NCBI GenBank assembly: GCA_934271265.1
Contig: CAKQRE010000043.1
Span: 1-53,650 of the forward strand
DNA: 53,650 nucleotides
Direction: 5' to 3'
Origin: an uncultured Clostridia bacterium
GTDB lineage: Bacteria > Bacillota > Clostridia > Christensenellales > Borkfalkiaceae
Shown here: positions 25,841-35,520 of the stretch, one piece after another
Layout: each line of letters begins with the position of its first letter
How positions within the stretch are numbered: position 1 is the stretch's first letter
Program-made: the position numbers and the translations under genes
Notes under the pieces: model-generated
Database searches by the model: none
The model's input: only the letters and a program-made list of their open reading frames with translations
Told to the model about the DNA's origin: nothing

Positions 25841-28800
25841 TTACTCGACCGTTACGACGAACGATTCGGTCGAAGTGTTGCCGAACTCGTCGCTTACGGT
25901 AACACACATAACGTACCTGCCGGCTTTCGTCGTTCTGAAGGAATTCGAATTGCCGCCGAGAACGGTCATTTTCCCATCGGCGTTTATAACGTATTTCATT
26001 ACGGTAAGTTTATCCGTCGCGGACACGTTATCCGTAGCCGTAAAGTCCGGAAGAATGATCACGTCGCCCGCTTTTGCGGTCGCGGTGTATCCGGAGGTGA
26101 CCGTGATCACGGGAGCTTCGGTGTCGATAACGTTGATATACGCGGTGAATTTTCTGCTGCCTACCGCCCAATTCTCTTTATTTGCCGTGTACCTTGCGTT
26201 CCACACGCCGTATTTGTTGAGCTTTACGACGTATTCTTTGCTTGCGTCTACGTTTTCGAGCTTTACGCCGTAAATATCCGTTGCGATATTCCCTTCACTG
26301 TCATAAACCGAAAGTTTCACGGAAACGTTGGGAGAGAACGTGTCTCCCGCCGTAACGGAATGAAGAACGTATTCGTCGCCCAGATAATAGTTTCCGCCGT
26401 AATCGCCGTTTATGCTTATCGCAGGCTTCGCGTAATCGCCCGGATCGGAAGAAAGAACGTTGCCGGAAACGGCGTCCACCTTATATTCCGCCCCGCGGGA
26501 AGGATTTTCAACCGCAAAATCAAAGTACACTTTGCCGGACGGGAATCCGTTAAAGGCTTCTCCGTTATCGTATTTGCTTATGGGAACGTTGGTTTTATTG
26601 AACGAGAATTTACCGTTCTTGTAACCGACTCTTACGCCTTCGAGCCCGGCGGTCAGAACGGTTTTCAGGTCAAGCGAGAAATCCCCGTTCGAAACGGTCG
26701 TACCCGCCGAACTCACGGCGATATTCAACGTTGCCGAGATCGCGGAGTTTTCCGAATCTTTAAGCGTTATTTTTATGCCGCCGAACTTGGTAAGTTTTGC
26801 GAACGTGGTAAACTCCACCATGAACGCGTCGGCAACCTGTGCGTTTGCGAAAGTCCATTTTACTTCCGCCGCAGCCCTTTCGACCGCAATGAGAACGCCT
26901 TTATCGAACTCGTTTCCGTTATCGTCGACGTAGCTCGTGATAAACCCGTCGCCGTAGAAATATTCCGAACAGTTTATTTCCTGATCGTTACGGATCTTCA
27001 GCACCGCAATTTCCGTGGTCCCGTTATTGTACTCTTCCTTTCCGCAATAATACGTTATCTTCACCTTATCGCCGCTGTTTTTGACCGCGGGTATAAACGA
27101 CTCGCCGGAAGCGTACGTTGCGGTTTCCCCGCTCTTGTACTCGACTTTGACCGAACAGAGTTTCTTTTCCGGCTTACCGGACGAATAGTCGTCGCAGTAA
27201 AGCTCGGGGAAAAGATATTCCGACCCTTCGATGAAAACGGGCGCGAGATCTGCGGTTCCGTTAAAGAACGGTTCTTCGCTTGCAACGGCGTTGATCGTCA
27301 CCGACTTGCTCGCCGTATTGCCGACGTAGTCCGTCGCGGTATAGGTAACCGTCCATTCGCCGGCTTTTTCGAAACGGAATTTTTCGGTCACCTCAAAAGT
27401 CTCGCCGTTATGGGACGCGGTGATCGTTACGGTTTTATCGCCGCTGCCGCCTTCCGCGATCGCCCCGCCGAGATCGACGGGATAACCGAGTTTTACCCGA
27501 TCTCCGATTTCGGGCAAGGTCGTAAACGTGATCGGGGCAATATCGCCGCCCGCGTGCATAATATACACTTTTTCGCTTTCGTTTCCGGAATAATCCTTAA
27601 CGCTGTAAACGATCGCGTAATATCCGGATTTTTCCGGCACGAACGCACCGTTAAGAACGCTGACCGAAACGGGATATGCCGACGAGTAATTGTAATATAC
27701 GTTGACGTCCGGTACAAGCTCGCCCGAATAATCGTCGTATGCGACGGCTGTCGGCACGGAATAATCTTTGCCGACGGCGCCCTCCGGCATTTTCTCGTAA
27801 CCGGTATTCACCGTGATGACCGGAGCGTCGTTATCGGAAAAAGTGTTGCCGACGATATCCGCCCCGAGAACTTTGGTCAGGCAGAAATTCGCCGTAGTCG
27901 ACGAATATCCCGACGCGGACAGACTTAAACGCACCTTATCGCTTTTAAAACCCGTCCATACGTCTTTGTAATAATCGACGCTGTTCAGTTGCGAAACGAG
28001 ATTTCCCTGCGCGGAAACCTTTGTGGTCTGAGCGTCGAACGCAACCGAAACGAGCCACTTGTCGGGAGCGATCGGACTCGTTGCGCCGCCCCATTTCAGG
28101 TTTACCCCGTCATCCGAATTGAACTGTGCGACCCACGATCCCAGGATCAGGGTCCCCTTTCCGTTGTTCACCTCAAGACCGCTCGACTTCTCGTACCCGG
28201 TCATCACCTGCCCCTGACCTGCCGCGGCGATACACATCTGTCCGAGGGAGTTACCGTTTATCGTCCAGCGCATGATATCGACGTTTACGTAAATCGACGG
28301 ATCCGACGCGTCCGTCAGAGTGAGAGTAAGTTTATCGAAATCCGCCGTTCCGCGTTTATCGGGCGTAATAAAGCCCTCGATGATATTATTCGCAGACGTT
28401 AAATCCGCAACGTCGATCAGCTTCGTGAACGACAACGTATCTCCCTTTGCCAGACGAACGTTAAGACCTTCGGAATTCGCTTCGAATTCCGTATATTTCC
28501 CGTATTCGGCGGAGCTTTCCCCGCCGCTCATGTCGTATGCGGTATATCCGACGTTAAAATCGAACGTTTTCACATAGATCTTACCGCCGTCGGTCGCCAT
28601 ATACTTGACGCCGTATTCTCCCGCCTGCGACAGACGGACCTCGTCGCTTCCGTAGTTCGTTCCGTCCGGAAATTCCACTACCGACGTCGCTTTCAGTTCT
28701 TTGCCGTTTACGCTTAAAACGTAATCGGGGACTTTAAGAGTTTCCCCGAAAACGTAATTCTGCTTTATTTCGTCTCCTTTCCACTCTTCGGCGTACGCCC

Positions 28801-28918
28801 TATCCGTTCCGGCAAAACCTGCCGTCGCAGCCGAAACTGCCGCAATCGCAAATGCGGTCACGGCAAACAGTTTCACTTTATTTCCGATACTCTTACTTTT
28901 GATTTCTTTTTTCATCAT
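25841..28918 (-). CDS. Secreted 1025-residue protein with LamG-like and Ig-like domains
   Basis: An N-terminal signal peptide (KVKLFAVTAFAIAAVSAATA...YAEE) has no lipobox. Two jelly-roll-like segments, about 110-330 and 670-850, look like laminin-G or carbohydrate-binding modules. Bacterial Ig-like repeats alternate with them (DNDAPVITVNTGYE, DTEAPVITVTSGYT, YTATDYVGN, SVKDYSGNESE). No cell-wall anchor (LPxTG or SLH) is visible. It probably binds glycan. The start could be either ATG of the ATGATG pair. Confidence 0.82.
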   Translation of the reverse strand: MMKKEIKSKSIGNKVKLFAVTAFAIAAVSAATAGFAGTDRAYAEEWKGDEIKQNYVFGETLKVPDYVLSVNGKELKATSVVEFPDGTNYGSDEVRLSQAGEYGVKYMATDGGKIYVKTFDFNVGYTAYDMSGGESSAEYGKYTEFEANSEGLNVRLAKGDTLSFTKLIDVADLTSANNIIEGFITPDKRGTADFDKLTLTLTDASDPSIYVNVDIMRWTINGNSLGQMCIAAAGQGQVMTGYEKSSGLEVNNGKGTLILGSWVAQFNSDDGVNLKWGGATSPIAPDKWLVSVAFDAQTTKVSAQGNLVSQLNSVDYYKDVWTGFKSDKVRLSLSASGYSSTTANFCLTKVLGADIVGNTFSDNDAPVITVNTGYEKMPEGAVGKDYSVPTAVAYDDYSGELVPDVNVYYNYSSAYPVSVSVLNGAFVPEKSGYYAIVYSVKDYSGNESEKVYIMHAGGDIAPITFTTLPEIGDRVKLGYPVDLGGAIAEGGSGDKTVTITASHNGETFEVTEKFRFEKAGEWTVTYTATDYVGNTASKSVTINAVASEEPFFNGTADLAPVFIEGSEYLFPELYCDDYSSGKPEKKLCSVKVEYKSGETATYASGESFIPAVKNSGDKVKITYYCGKEEYNNGTTEIAVLKIRNDQEINCSEYFYGDGFITSYVDDNGNEFDKGVLIAVERAAAEVKWTFANAQVADAFMVEFTTFAKLTKFGGIKITLKDSENSAISATLNIAVSSAGTTVSNGDFSLDLKTVLTAGLEGVRVGYKNGKFSFNKTNVPISKYDNGEAFNGFPSGKVYFDFAVENPSRGAEYKVDAVSGNVLSSDPGDYAKPAISINGDYGGNYYLGDEYVLHSVTAGDTFSPNVSVKLSVYDSEGNIATDIYGVKLENVDASKEYVVKLNKYGVWNARYTANKENWAVGSRKFTAYINVIDTEAPVITVTSGYTATAKAGDVIILPDFTATDNVSATDKLTVMKYVINADGKMTVLGGNSNSFRTTKAGRYVMCVTVSDEFGNTSTESFVVTVE

Positions 28919-28933
28919 ATCTCTCTTAAAATA

Positions 28934-29833
28934 TTATCCCTTTACTCCGCCGACCGTTAAATTCCCGAGCAACCGTTTATGGAAACAGAGGAAAACTACG
29001 AGAACGGGAAGCAAAAACATCATCGGCGCCGCCATTTTCACCGGCATCTTTGCGAAATAATTGAACGAGCTGCTCTTGATCCAGTACAGCGCTTCCGAGA
29101 TCGTCGGGTGCGTGGGAAGATAGAGCATGGGCGTCTGGAAGTCGTTCCAGTAAGTCACGAACATGATCAGCAAAACCGTGAAGAAGGTATTTTTCGCAAG
29201 CGGCATCGAGATCCTCGTCATGACGCAAAAATCGCTTGCGCCGTCAATTTCGGCAGCCTCGCTATAAGCCTCCGGAATCGCCGAGAACACTTCGTGGAAC
29301 ACAAGGAAATAAAGACCTAAAAAGCCCGATTTCAGGATCCACATTCCGAACATATGATCGTAGATACCCATTTTAATTACGACCTGCAATTCGGACGCCT
29401 GACTGCCGACGATCGGGATCACCATACAGACGAGAACGGTCGAATAGACGATCTTCGAGAACTTGTATTTATATCTCGCGCAAAGGTATGCCGTTACACA
29501 AGGCACAAGGGTCGCAACGAAAGCGCTGCCGACGGAATATAAAACAGAGTTTAGGATCATATCGCCGGTGGATATGACCGTTTTTACTCCGTTGATCAGT
29601 TTTTCTACCTTATACTCGTATAAGACGTAAGAAAAGTTGTCGAAATACCACGGATCCGGAAAGCCGTATTTGTTGCCCAGAAAGTCGTTCGGATCTTTGA
29701 ACGAGGTTAAAAGCGCCCATATCAGCCATATGATCAATATCGCGCAATACAAACCGAGTATTATCGCCATCACTATCGTCAAAGGCGACATTCTCTCTCT
29801 CGTTACGTCCTTTTTACGTTTTAAAAGTTTCAC
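28934..29833 (-). CDS. ABC sugar transporter permease (MalG/MsmG type)
   Basis: 299 residues and six predicted helices. The EAA loop reads EAAEIDGASDFCVMTRISMP. It starts with GTG at 29833 behind GGAGG. It pairs with the permease encoded just upstream, two bases away. No ATPase gene lies in the operon, so a shared MsmK-like ATPase elsewhere is expected. Confidence 0.93.
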   Translation of the reverse strand: MKLLKRKKDVTRERMSPLTIVMAIILGLYCAILIIWLIWALLTSFKDPNDFLGNKYGFPDPWYFDNFSYVLYEYKVEKLINGVKTVISTGDMILNSVLYSVGSAFVATLVPCVTAYLCARYKYKFSKIVYSTVLVCMVIPIVGSQASELQVVIKMGIYDHMFGMWILKSGFLGLYFLVFHEVFSAIPEAYSEAAEIDGASDFCVMTRISMPLAKNTFFTVLLIMFVTYWNDFQTPMLYLPTHPTISEALYWIKSSSFNYFAKMPVKMAAPMMFLLPVLVVFLCFHKRLLGNLTVGGVKG

Positions 29834-29835
29834 GC

Positions 29836-30756
29836 TCAGTCCTCCTTCGGCCCGTATTTATCGAGCAGATGCTTAACTAAAAACGTGAGAGGCACCGCTA
29901 CTGCCGTGATCATAAGTCCGAGCGACGCGATCGGCGGATATTCCGCAATGTTCTGTTTTGCCGTGTAGGTTTTTACGTAAAGCAAATATCCCAAAGTCAT
30001 CGTCTCGTTGTTGGGGGTCGTCCCGAAGAAAATAAAGTCGTTGATCTGATTGGAGAATATTCCCGCCACGCCCGTTACAAGGAAAACGGAGACCGTCGAA
30101 AACGACATCGGCAAAACGATGTACCAGAACTCTTTGATCCCGCTTGCGCCGTCCAGGTGCGCCGATTCGATAACTTCTGTCGAAATGGAAGACATTTTAT
30201 TGGCATACATTAATACGGAAGTCGCGAAACCGATAAAAATGTTATAGAACATTACGGTCGTAAATCGCCTGTCGATGCTGAAAAAGTCTATCTTCCGATC
30301 CATCTTGAACATTTTTTTGAGTATGTCCGCCAGAACGTTATTCATGAAAGACGTATAAATACTTACCAGAACTATGCTTGACAATATAGACGGCAAAAAG
30401 AGCATAACTCTGAAAAATCCCGACGCAGGCAGTTTCTTGAATATGTAGTACGAAAAGAACAACCCGAGCGGCACCCCCACGACAAGAGTGATCAGGTATA
30501 CTTTTACCGACACCCCCGCCGCGTGGATCATCTGATCGAACATCGTGGGATCTTTGAACCACCGCGTAAAGTTATCGAAGGTCCAGGTAAACTTTCCGTA
30601 ATCGTATACGTCTATATTTTTGAACGACAACAGGATCGAGTTGAAATTCACAAACAAATAGAATATAACGAATTGAAGAACGGGATATGCCATGAACGCG
30701 CAATAGAACAGAAGTTTCCTATTCGAGCGCGAACGGACGCTGTTTTTTTCCGCCAT
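29836..30756 (-). CDS. ABC sugar transporter permease (MalF/LplB type)
   Basis: 306 residues, six predicted helices, with the EAA-like loop ESAHLDGASGIKEFWYIVLP. The permease of a CUT1 oligosaccharide importer. It begins 3 bases after the binding-protein stop codon. Confidence 0.93.
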   Translation of the reverse strand: MAEKNSVRSRSNRKLLFYCAFMAYPVLQFVIFYLFVNFNSILLSFKNIDVYDYGKFTWTFDNFTRWFKDPTMFDQMIHAAGVSVKVYLITLVVGVPLGLFFSYYIFKKLPASGFFRVMLFLPSILSSIVLVSIYTSFMNNVLADILKKMFKMDRKIDFFSIDRRFTTVMFYNIFIGFATSVLMYANKMSSISTEVIESAHLDGASGIKEFWYIVLPMSFSTVSVFLVTGVAGIFSNQINDFIFFGTTPNNETMTLGYLLYVKTYTAKQNIAEYPPIASLGLMITAVAVPLTFLVKHLLDKYGPKED

Positions 30757-30759
30757 GTT

Positions 30760-32505
30760 TTATACCTCTTTCCAGAAAGAGGAACCTCTCTTCTTCCAGT
30801 ACGCGTAACTCTTCAGGAAATAATCCTCGCCGCTCTTTGCGCTTACGCCGTCTTTCAGAATCGTCACAGGGGTACCGGGTTGTACGCCGATGGTATTGAT
30901 CTTGGTAGGCATCAGGTCGCTTCGATTTTTAAGATAGAACGGAGCGTTGGAATAGTAACTGAAGGTTTCGCTCTTTTTGTTATAGTTGATCAGAGTTTTG
31001 GTGAAATAGTTGGCGTTTGCGTAAGTCTCTTCGCTCACATCGTAATCGAAATCCTTAAGCGCGTGCGTGATGTTCGTGAATTTGTCAAGCTCGCCGTCGC
31101 TGCAGGCAAACTGAACGAAATCGAGCACCGCCTGCTTTTTCGAACCGAGATTTGCTTTCACGCAGACCGCGGCTTCGAGATAATCGAGGAACACGTTATT
31201 GCCCTCCGCGAGTTTCGCTTTGGTCGCCTTGGGAAGGGGCATCCAGCCGAATTTGCGATTCTGTTTGGAATATTTCTCATCCTTTTTCGCCATATTGTTA
31301 AAAACGACGTTCGCTTCGGCTTCCCACCAGGATCCGTCTACATACATGGCATACTTCTCGTCCGAAACAGACATATCGGTGCCGGATTTCAGGAACATTT
31401 CCTGAGCGTCGGTCTGTGAGAACGCGGTATTAAAACCGTCTTCGTTGTAGTAATCTTCTTTGGATACCATACGTTTCACGAAGTCGAGCCCATAGTACCT
31501 GCCTGCCTGGCGGAACACTTCGTATCCGTTGGTATAATCGATCGTCGCGCTTTCGATAACGGGCTCGCCGCCTTCCTTTACAACCGCAGTCCCGTCGCCG
31601 TTAAGTTTGACAAGATCGGTAGCGTTGCCTTTGAAAGACATGTTAAGCTCCATCTGATCGAGACCTTCGTATTCCGCCACCAAAGCGTTATACAGAATGT
31701 TGATGTAATAATCGGAATAAGTTCCGGGAAGCATAAAGGGAGTAACGCCCCTCTTCAGCATTTGTCCGCAAAGATAGAAGAACTCGTCGTAAGTTGCGGG
31801 AAGTCCGTCATCCATAGAATAGTCAATGCCGTTTTCCGTTCCGGTTTTTCCGTCCGGTCCTTTACTCTTGTTCGGATTGCTTTTGCTTATGAGCGACGTC
31901 GTTTCCGAATCGGAGATATAAAATCCGTATTCGTCAAAAACCTCTACGTTATAAATAAGACCCATCGCCCCCTTATAATGAGGAAGAGCATAGTATTTTT
32001 CCTGCACGCCTTCCGAGGTAACGCCGCCGAAATACGATTTCTGTTTTTCGTTCATTTTGGAACGAATGGTCTTGTTGTCGTATTTGTTGGTGCCGGTAAC
32101 GATATCCGTCAGGTCTTCGAGCGCGCCGCTCTGACGCCAGGCGTAATAGTCTCCGCCTTCCATAAAGAATACGTCGAAGTTGGAATTTTTTATATCGTCC
32201 GAAGACCATTGTTTCATCTCGCCCTCGTGGCGAACCTGAACTCCCTTTTTCCCTTCTTCGTATACGGTATCCTTATTGGCTTCTTCGAAATCGGCTTCGA
32301 GCTGATAGAGCCACTCGTCCTTGAAGCCCGCATTATAAGTAAAAACCTGGATCTGCGTTTTCGTCTCGTCGTATGCCTTGTCCGGGTGACCGCCGTCTCC
32401 GCCGGTGCCCGCGCCGGGTTTTCTGCAACCGGCAGCCGAAACTGCCGACGTCAGCGCAATGCACGCCGCCAGAGCCGATGCGAACAATTTATTTTTTTTC
32501 ATCAT
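30760..32505 (-). CDS. ABC transporter solute-binding lipoprotein (oligosaccharide)
   Basis: 581 residues with a lipobox SAAGC near 23-27. A family 1 extracellular binding fold follows (QIQVFTYNAGF near the start, DVFFMEGGDYYAWRQSGALEDLTD, then GAMGLIYNVEVF). It captures the oligosaccharide for the two permeases downstream. It is the first gene of a minus-strand operon with promoter 32563-32591 and ribosome site AAGGAG. At 581 residues it is longer than usual (about 430), as in the LplA group. Confidence 0.92.
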   Translation of the reverse strand: MMKKNKLFASALAACIALTSAVSAAGCRKPGAGTGGDGGHPDKAYDETKTQIQVFTYNAGFKDEWLYQLEADFEEANKDTVYEEGKKGVQVRHEGEMKQWSSDDIKNSNFDVFFMEGGDYYAWRQSGALEDLTDIVTGTNKYDNKTIRSKMNEKQKSYFGGVTSEGVQEKYYALPHYKGAMGLIYNVEVFDEYGFYISDSETTSLISKSNPNKSKGPDGKTGTENGIDYSMDDGLPATYDEFFYLCGQMLKRGVTPFMLPGTYSDYYINILYNALVAEYEGLDQMELNMSFKGNATDLVKLNGDGTAVVKEGGEPVIESATIDYTNGYEVFRQAGRYYGLDFVKRMVSKEDYYNEDGFNTAFSQTDAQEMFLKSGTDMSVSDEKYAMYVDGSWWEAEANVVFNNMAKKDEKYSKQNRKFGWMPLPKATKAKLAEGNNVFLDYLEAAVCVKANLGSKKQAVLDFVQFACSDGELDKFTNITHALKDFDYDVSEETYANANYFTKTLINYNKKSETFSYYSNAPFYLKNRSDLMPTKINTIGVQPGTPVTILKDGVSAKSGEDYFLKSYAYWKKRGSSFWKEV

Positions 32506-32562
32506 AATTTACTCCTTTTGCCTACGGCGCAGAACATGCACCGACATAATTTCATCGATTCT

Positions 32563-32591
32563 ATTATAAAGCATATCGCGGTTATTGTCCA
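32563..32591 (-). promoter_or_regulatory. Promoter of the ABC transporter operon
   Basis: On the minus strand TGGACA (32591-32586), 17 bases, TATAAT (32568-32563). The predicted operator motif ends 15 bases upstream of the -35 box. Confidence 0.7.
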
Positions 32592-32606
32592 TACTTATAT
32601 TTATTT

Positions 32607-32627
32607 TTTTTTGCGAATTTCTATTGT
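32607..32627 (-). promoter_or_regulatory. Predicted AraC-type operator, site 1
   Basis: On the minus strand this reads AATAGAAATTCGCAAAAAA at its core and matches 42469-42489 at 18 of 21 positions. The 15-base distance to the minus-strand -35 box is identical at both sites. It also lies 13 bases upstream of the AraC gene's own -35 box. Confidence 0.6.
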
Positions 32628-32640
32628 CTTTGATTTTCGT

Positions 32641-32669
32641 TTTACTTTTTCGTTTCTTTGTGGTATATT
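32641..32669 (+). promoter_or_regulatory. Promoter of the AraC-type regulator
   Basis: TTTACT (32641-32646), 17 bases, TATATT (32664-32669). The leader would be only about 11 bases but contains GGAGG. Confidence 0.6.
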
Positions 32670-32686
32670 GAATCCGGAGGGAAAAA

Positions 32687-33496
32687 ATGGCAGTTATCAC
32701 ATACAATAATTTCAGCTTTCATATTCAGCATAACGGTTACCCCATAATGCATGACCACACCGGCACGTATGAATTCATATTCGTTTTAAGCGGAGAGATC
32801 CTGCATAAAATCAACGGCAGAAAGGAATTATTAGAGCAAAATACCCTTTGTTTTTTAACTCCGACGGACAAACACGCCCTTGAAAAGAATACGAACAACG
32901 CCATTTATATCAGTTTATCCATCGTGCGGGAACACTTCGAGCAACTGCTGGAATGGATCGCGCCCGATATCCGGCAGCGGATGTTCGGCTCTTACGAAAA
33001 AATAAAAATATCGATGAATTCCGCTTCGGAGATCATAAAACTTACCAACAAAGCGTTGACCTCTTCGCCGAGCGTTCATTACGAATTTCTACACATTTTG
33101 ACCTGCATTCTGACCCGCAGGATCATAACGTACCACTACGACAATGCGATCACGGAAAACTATCATCCGGCGATCGAAAAATTCATAAAACTGCTTGACG
33201 ACAAAAAAAATTTAGCCATTCCTCTTAACAAACTCGTGTGGCAAACGGGCTATTCCTACACTCATCTCAACAAGCTGTTTTTGCAGGACACGGGCGTAAG
33301 CGTAGGCAAATTCTTCAGCAAGAAAAAGCTGGACTACGCTTTAACGTCGATCAAGTGTTCGGACGAATCTTTACAGGCGATATCCGACGCGCTCGGATTT
33401 TCCACCTATTCTCATTTTTCTTCCTTCTTTAAGAAATGCACGGGCTTTTCTCCTTTGCAATACAGGCAGAATTCCGCCATATCTTTCACCGTCTGA
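32687..33496 (+). CDS. AraC-family transcription regulator
   Basis: 269 residues. An N-terminal cupin-like sensor domain (MHDHTGTYEFIFVLSGE, LTPTDKHAL) would bind a sugar ligand. The C-terminal domain has two helix-turn-helix motifs; the second is FSTYSHFSSFFKKCTGFSPLQY, the usual AraC signature. It is divergent from the ABC operon with both promoters in 180 bases, the common layout for a local activator of a sugar locus. Ribosome site GGAGGG at 32677-32682. Confidence 0.94.
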   Translation: MAVITYNNFSFHIQHNGYPIMHDHTGTYEFIFVLSGEILHKINGRKELLEQNTLCFLTPTDKHALEKNTNNAIYISLSIVREHFEQLLEWIAPDIRQRMFGSYEKIKISMNSASEIIKLTNKALTSSPSVHYEFLHILTCILTRRIITYHYDNAITENYHPAIEKFIKLLDDKKNLAIPLNKLVWQTGYSYTHLNKLFLQDTGVSVGKFFSKKKLDYALTSIKCSDESLQAISDALGFSTYSHFSSFFKKCTGFSPLQYRQNSAISFTV

Positions 33497-33497
33497 A

Positions 33498-33549
33498 AAA
33501 GCCGCGATATCCGGATCTTATCCGGGGTATCGCGGCTTTCTTTTCATTT
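33498..33549. terminator. Bidirectional terminator between the regulator and the GH78 gene
   Basis: AAAGCCGCGATA (33498-33509) pairs with TATCGCGGCTTT (33538-33549). An inner TCCGGA...TCCGG stem is also possible. T-rich sequence follows on both strands, so it can stop both convergent transcripts. Confidence 0.85.
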
Positions 33550-33606
33550 TCGGATCCGGTATCCGTTATCCCGGACCTTTTAAAGGCGTTTTCACGGATG
33601 AAAAAG

Positions 33607-35520
33607 TCAGCGACGACCGAGTATCGTCGCGAAATAATAAACGGGCATCGCGCTCCAACCGTGGCATAAACTGCCGATCCCGCCGAAATCGTCGGCGCCG
33701 AGTTCGGTCTCCCAAAAACTCGTAGCGCCCGCTTCGACCATCGGCGAATAGGTTTTTACGATATCGTTTATCACGAATCCCCCGTAAGAGGCGTCCGCTT
33801 TCAGAAGCGCGTCGTAAGCGAATCCTTTTGTCGAAAGAGAGGAAGCCACCATGCCGTTATCCCGTTTTTCAAGGCAATCCGCGATCCGTCTTGCCGATTT
33901 TTTCTTATCCGTAGCCGCGCCCGCAAGAATTGCCAGAGCGGTCGCAAGACATCCCGTTTTCTCTTTCCCGTCGCTTATTCTGAACGAGCCGTCCGCATTT
34001 TCAAACGTTTTCGCGATAGCCGTTATCGTTTTTCCGATATCGCCATCCGGCAAGCCGAACAATTTCCGATAAGCGAGATCGGCAAGCACGAAAGCGCAAT
34101 TCAGCGCGCAATGATACTCTTTCTCCTTCGGTTTCTCTTTATTTTTCCCGAGATCGTCGTCGTAATTATCGTTTCCCTCGCTCCACTCGTAAAAGTTCCA
34201 AAAAGGGGCAGGAAACCGCGCTATAAGCCCGTTATCGTCCATTCTTCCCTTTAATACCGAGTATAATCCGTCGAGCGTCGGCTTTACTTCGACGGGCAGA
34301 GTTTTATCGCCCGTAAAATCGACGTATTCTTCGACAGCCAGAAAGTATGCGATCGAAAAAAACGGAATGGGATAATCCGTGCCGCCCGTCGCGCAAAGCC
34401 TTAACAGCCCGTACCGATCGACCGATTTTCCGATGAGCACCAGATTTGCCCTTGCGTAATCGGCGTTGCCTCCCTCGAACGCATAATACCCGCAAAGAGC
34501 CTGATTACGACCGTCGAAACAGTACATCCCCTGCTCTCGCCAGGGGCAATCTTCGTAATGCTCGTGCATGCAGAGTTTAAGCGTTTCGACGCAGATCGAA
34601 TCGATTTCGTTTATGATCCCGTTCCCGTAATCGACGACCTTTTCCTTTACGGGATATCCCGTCGGCGAGATCCCCGCCGCGACGATCTCGCCGATGACCC
34701 CATCGTCGGCAAAAATTTCGAGATAGCGGCACCCGAAACGGCGAAAACAGTTCATATAGCGGTTTTCGCCCCTTTTGGCGCGATATTCCGCCGAAAAATC
34801 GCATCCGCCGACTTTACGCCTTACGCCGCCATCCGAAATATGTTCGCCGTAAGCGACGGTGACGACCCCCTCGGTTTTGCAAATTATATCGAAATATAAA
34901 AAGCCCGTCGTCTCCTTGCCGAGGTCGAGAAGCACCGAATTTCCGGTTTTTATGATCTTGCCGCCGACAAATTCGCCGAACGACTGATTTTTTATGCCGC
35001 GCGGATAAAAATTCGCGGGGCTTTCGCCTATAACCGCATTCGCGTAATCCGGGCGTCCGCTGGCTTTGACCGAATCATAGAAAAACGAAAAACCGAGTTG
35101 CGGCGTTATCCGTTTTCCGTATCCGTTTTTATACTCGTTCATCCTGCGGCATTTCGTGCCGGTTCCGCTGCATAAAACGGGAACGCCGTCCGAATGCAAT
35201 TCGAAGATCACGCCTGCCGGCGCGGCGACGTAATTCGCCGTATCGACGCCGCCGTGATAGACCTGCAATCTGATCTCGTCGCCCCGGTTTACCTTGCCGC
35301 TTAAGTCAAAACAGTCGTATTGTTTATAATCCGGCAGGTCGGCGCAGGCGGAAAACGCGATCGGCACGATCCCGTCGTTCCGAAAGGCGGCAAACGCGCC
35401 GTCGCACGAAACGTAAAGTTCGACTTTTTCCCCCGCAACGGAAACGGGGATCAGAAATTCGGTATAAGTATCTTTCCCCTCGGCATCGGGGCTTACGATC
35501 CATTTCGCTTTTTCAAACAT
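33607..35520 (-). CDS. Alpha-L-rhamnosidase-like glycosidase (GH78 family)
   Basis: 637 residues without signal peptide. N-terminal beta domains (KAKWIVSPD, LLDLGKETTGFLYFDI) are followed by an (alpha/alpha)6 barrel. HEHYEDCPWREQGMYCFDGRNQ is the GH78 hallmark, with the catalytic acid region DCPWRE. It is shorter than typical rhamnosidases (about 900), missing some N-terminal modules. It is the last gene of the minus-strand cluster starting at 42368 and overlaps the MFS gene by 8 bases. Another deoxy or uronic sugar is possible as substrate. Confidence 0.87.
   Translation of the reverse strand: MFEKAKWIVSPDAEGKDTYTEFLIPVSVAGEKVELYVSCDGAFAAFRNDGIVPIAFSACADLPDYKQYDCFDLSGKVNRGDEIRLQVYHGGVDTANYVAAPAGVIFELHSDGVPVLCSGTGTKCRRMNEYKNGYGKRITPQLGFSFFYDSVKASGRPDYANAVIGESPANFYPRGIKNQSFGEFVGGKIIKTGNSVLLDLGKETTGFLYFDIICKTEGVVTVAYGEHISDGGVRRKVGGCDFSAEYRAKRGENRYMNCFRRFGCRYLEIFADDGVIGEIVAAGISPTGYPVKEKVVDYGNGIINEIDSICVETLKLCMHEHYEDCPWREQGMYCFDGRNQALCGYYAFEGGNADYARANLVLIGKSVDRYGLLRLCATGGTDYPIPFFSIAYFLAVEEYVDFTGDKTLPVEVKPTLDGLYSVLKGRMDDNGLIARFPAPFWNFYEWSEGNDNYDDDLGKNKEKPKEKEYHCALNCAFVLADLAYRKLFGLPDGDIGKTITAIAKTFENADGSFRISDGKEKTGCLATALAILAGAATDKKKSARRIADCLEKRDNGMVASSLSTKGFAYDALLKADASYGGFVINDIVKTYSPMVEAGATSFWETELGADDFGGIGSLCHGWSAMPVYYFATILGRR

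Noticed and set aside
25688..27928. 746-codon open frame on the plus strand
   Set aside because: Antisense to two well-supported surface protein genes; no domain or ribosome site.
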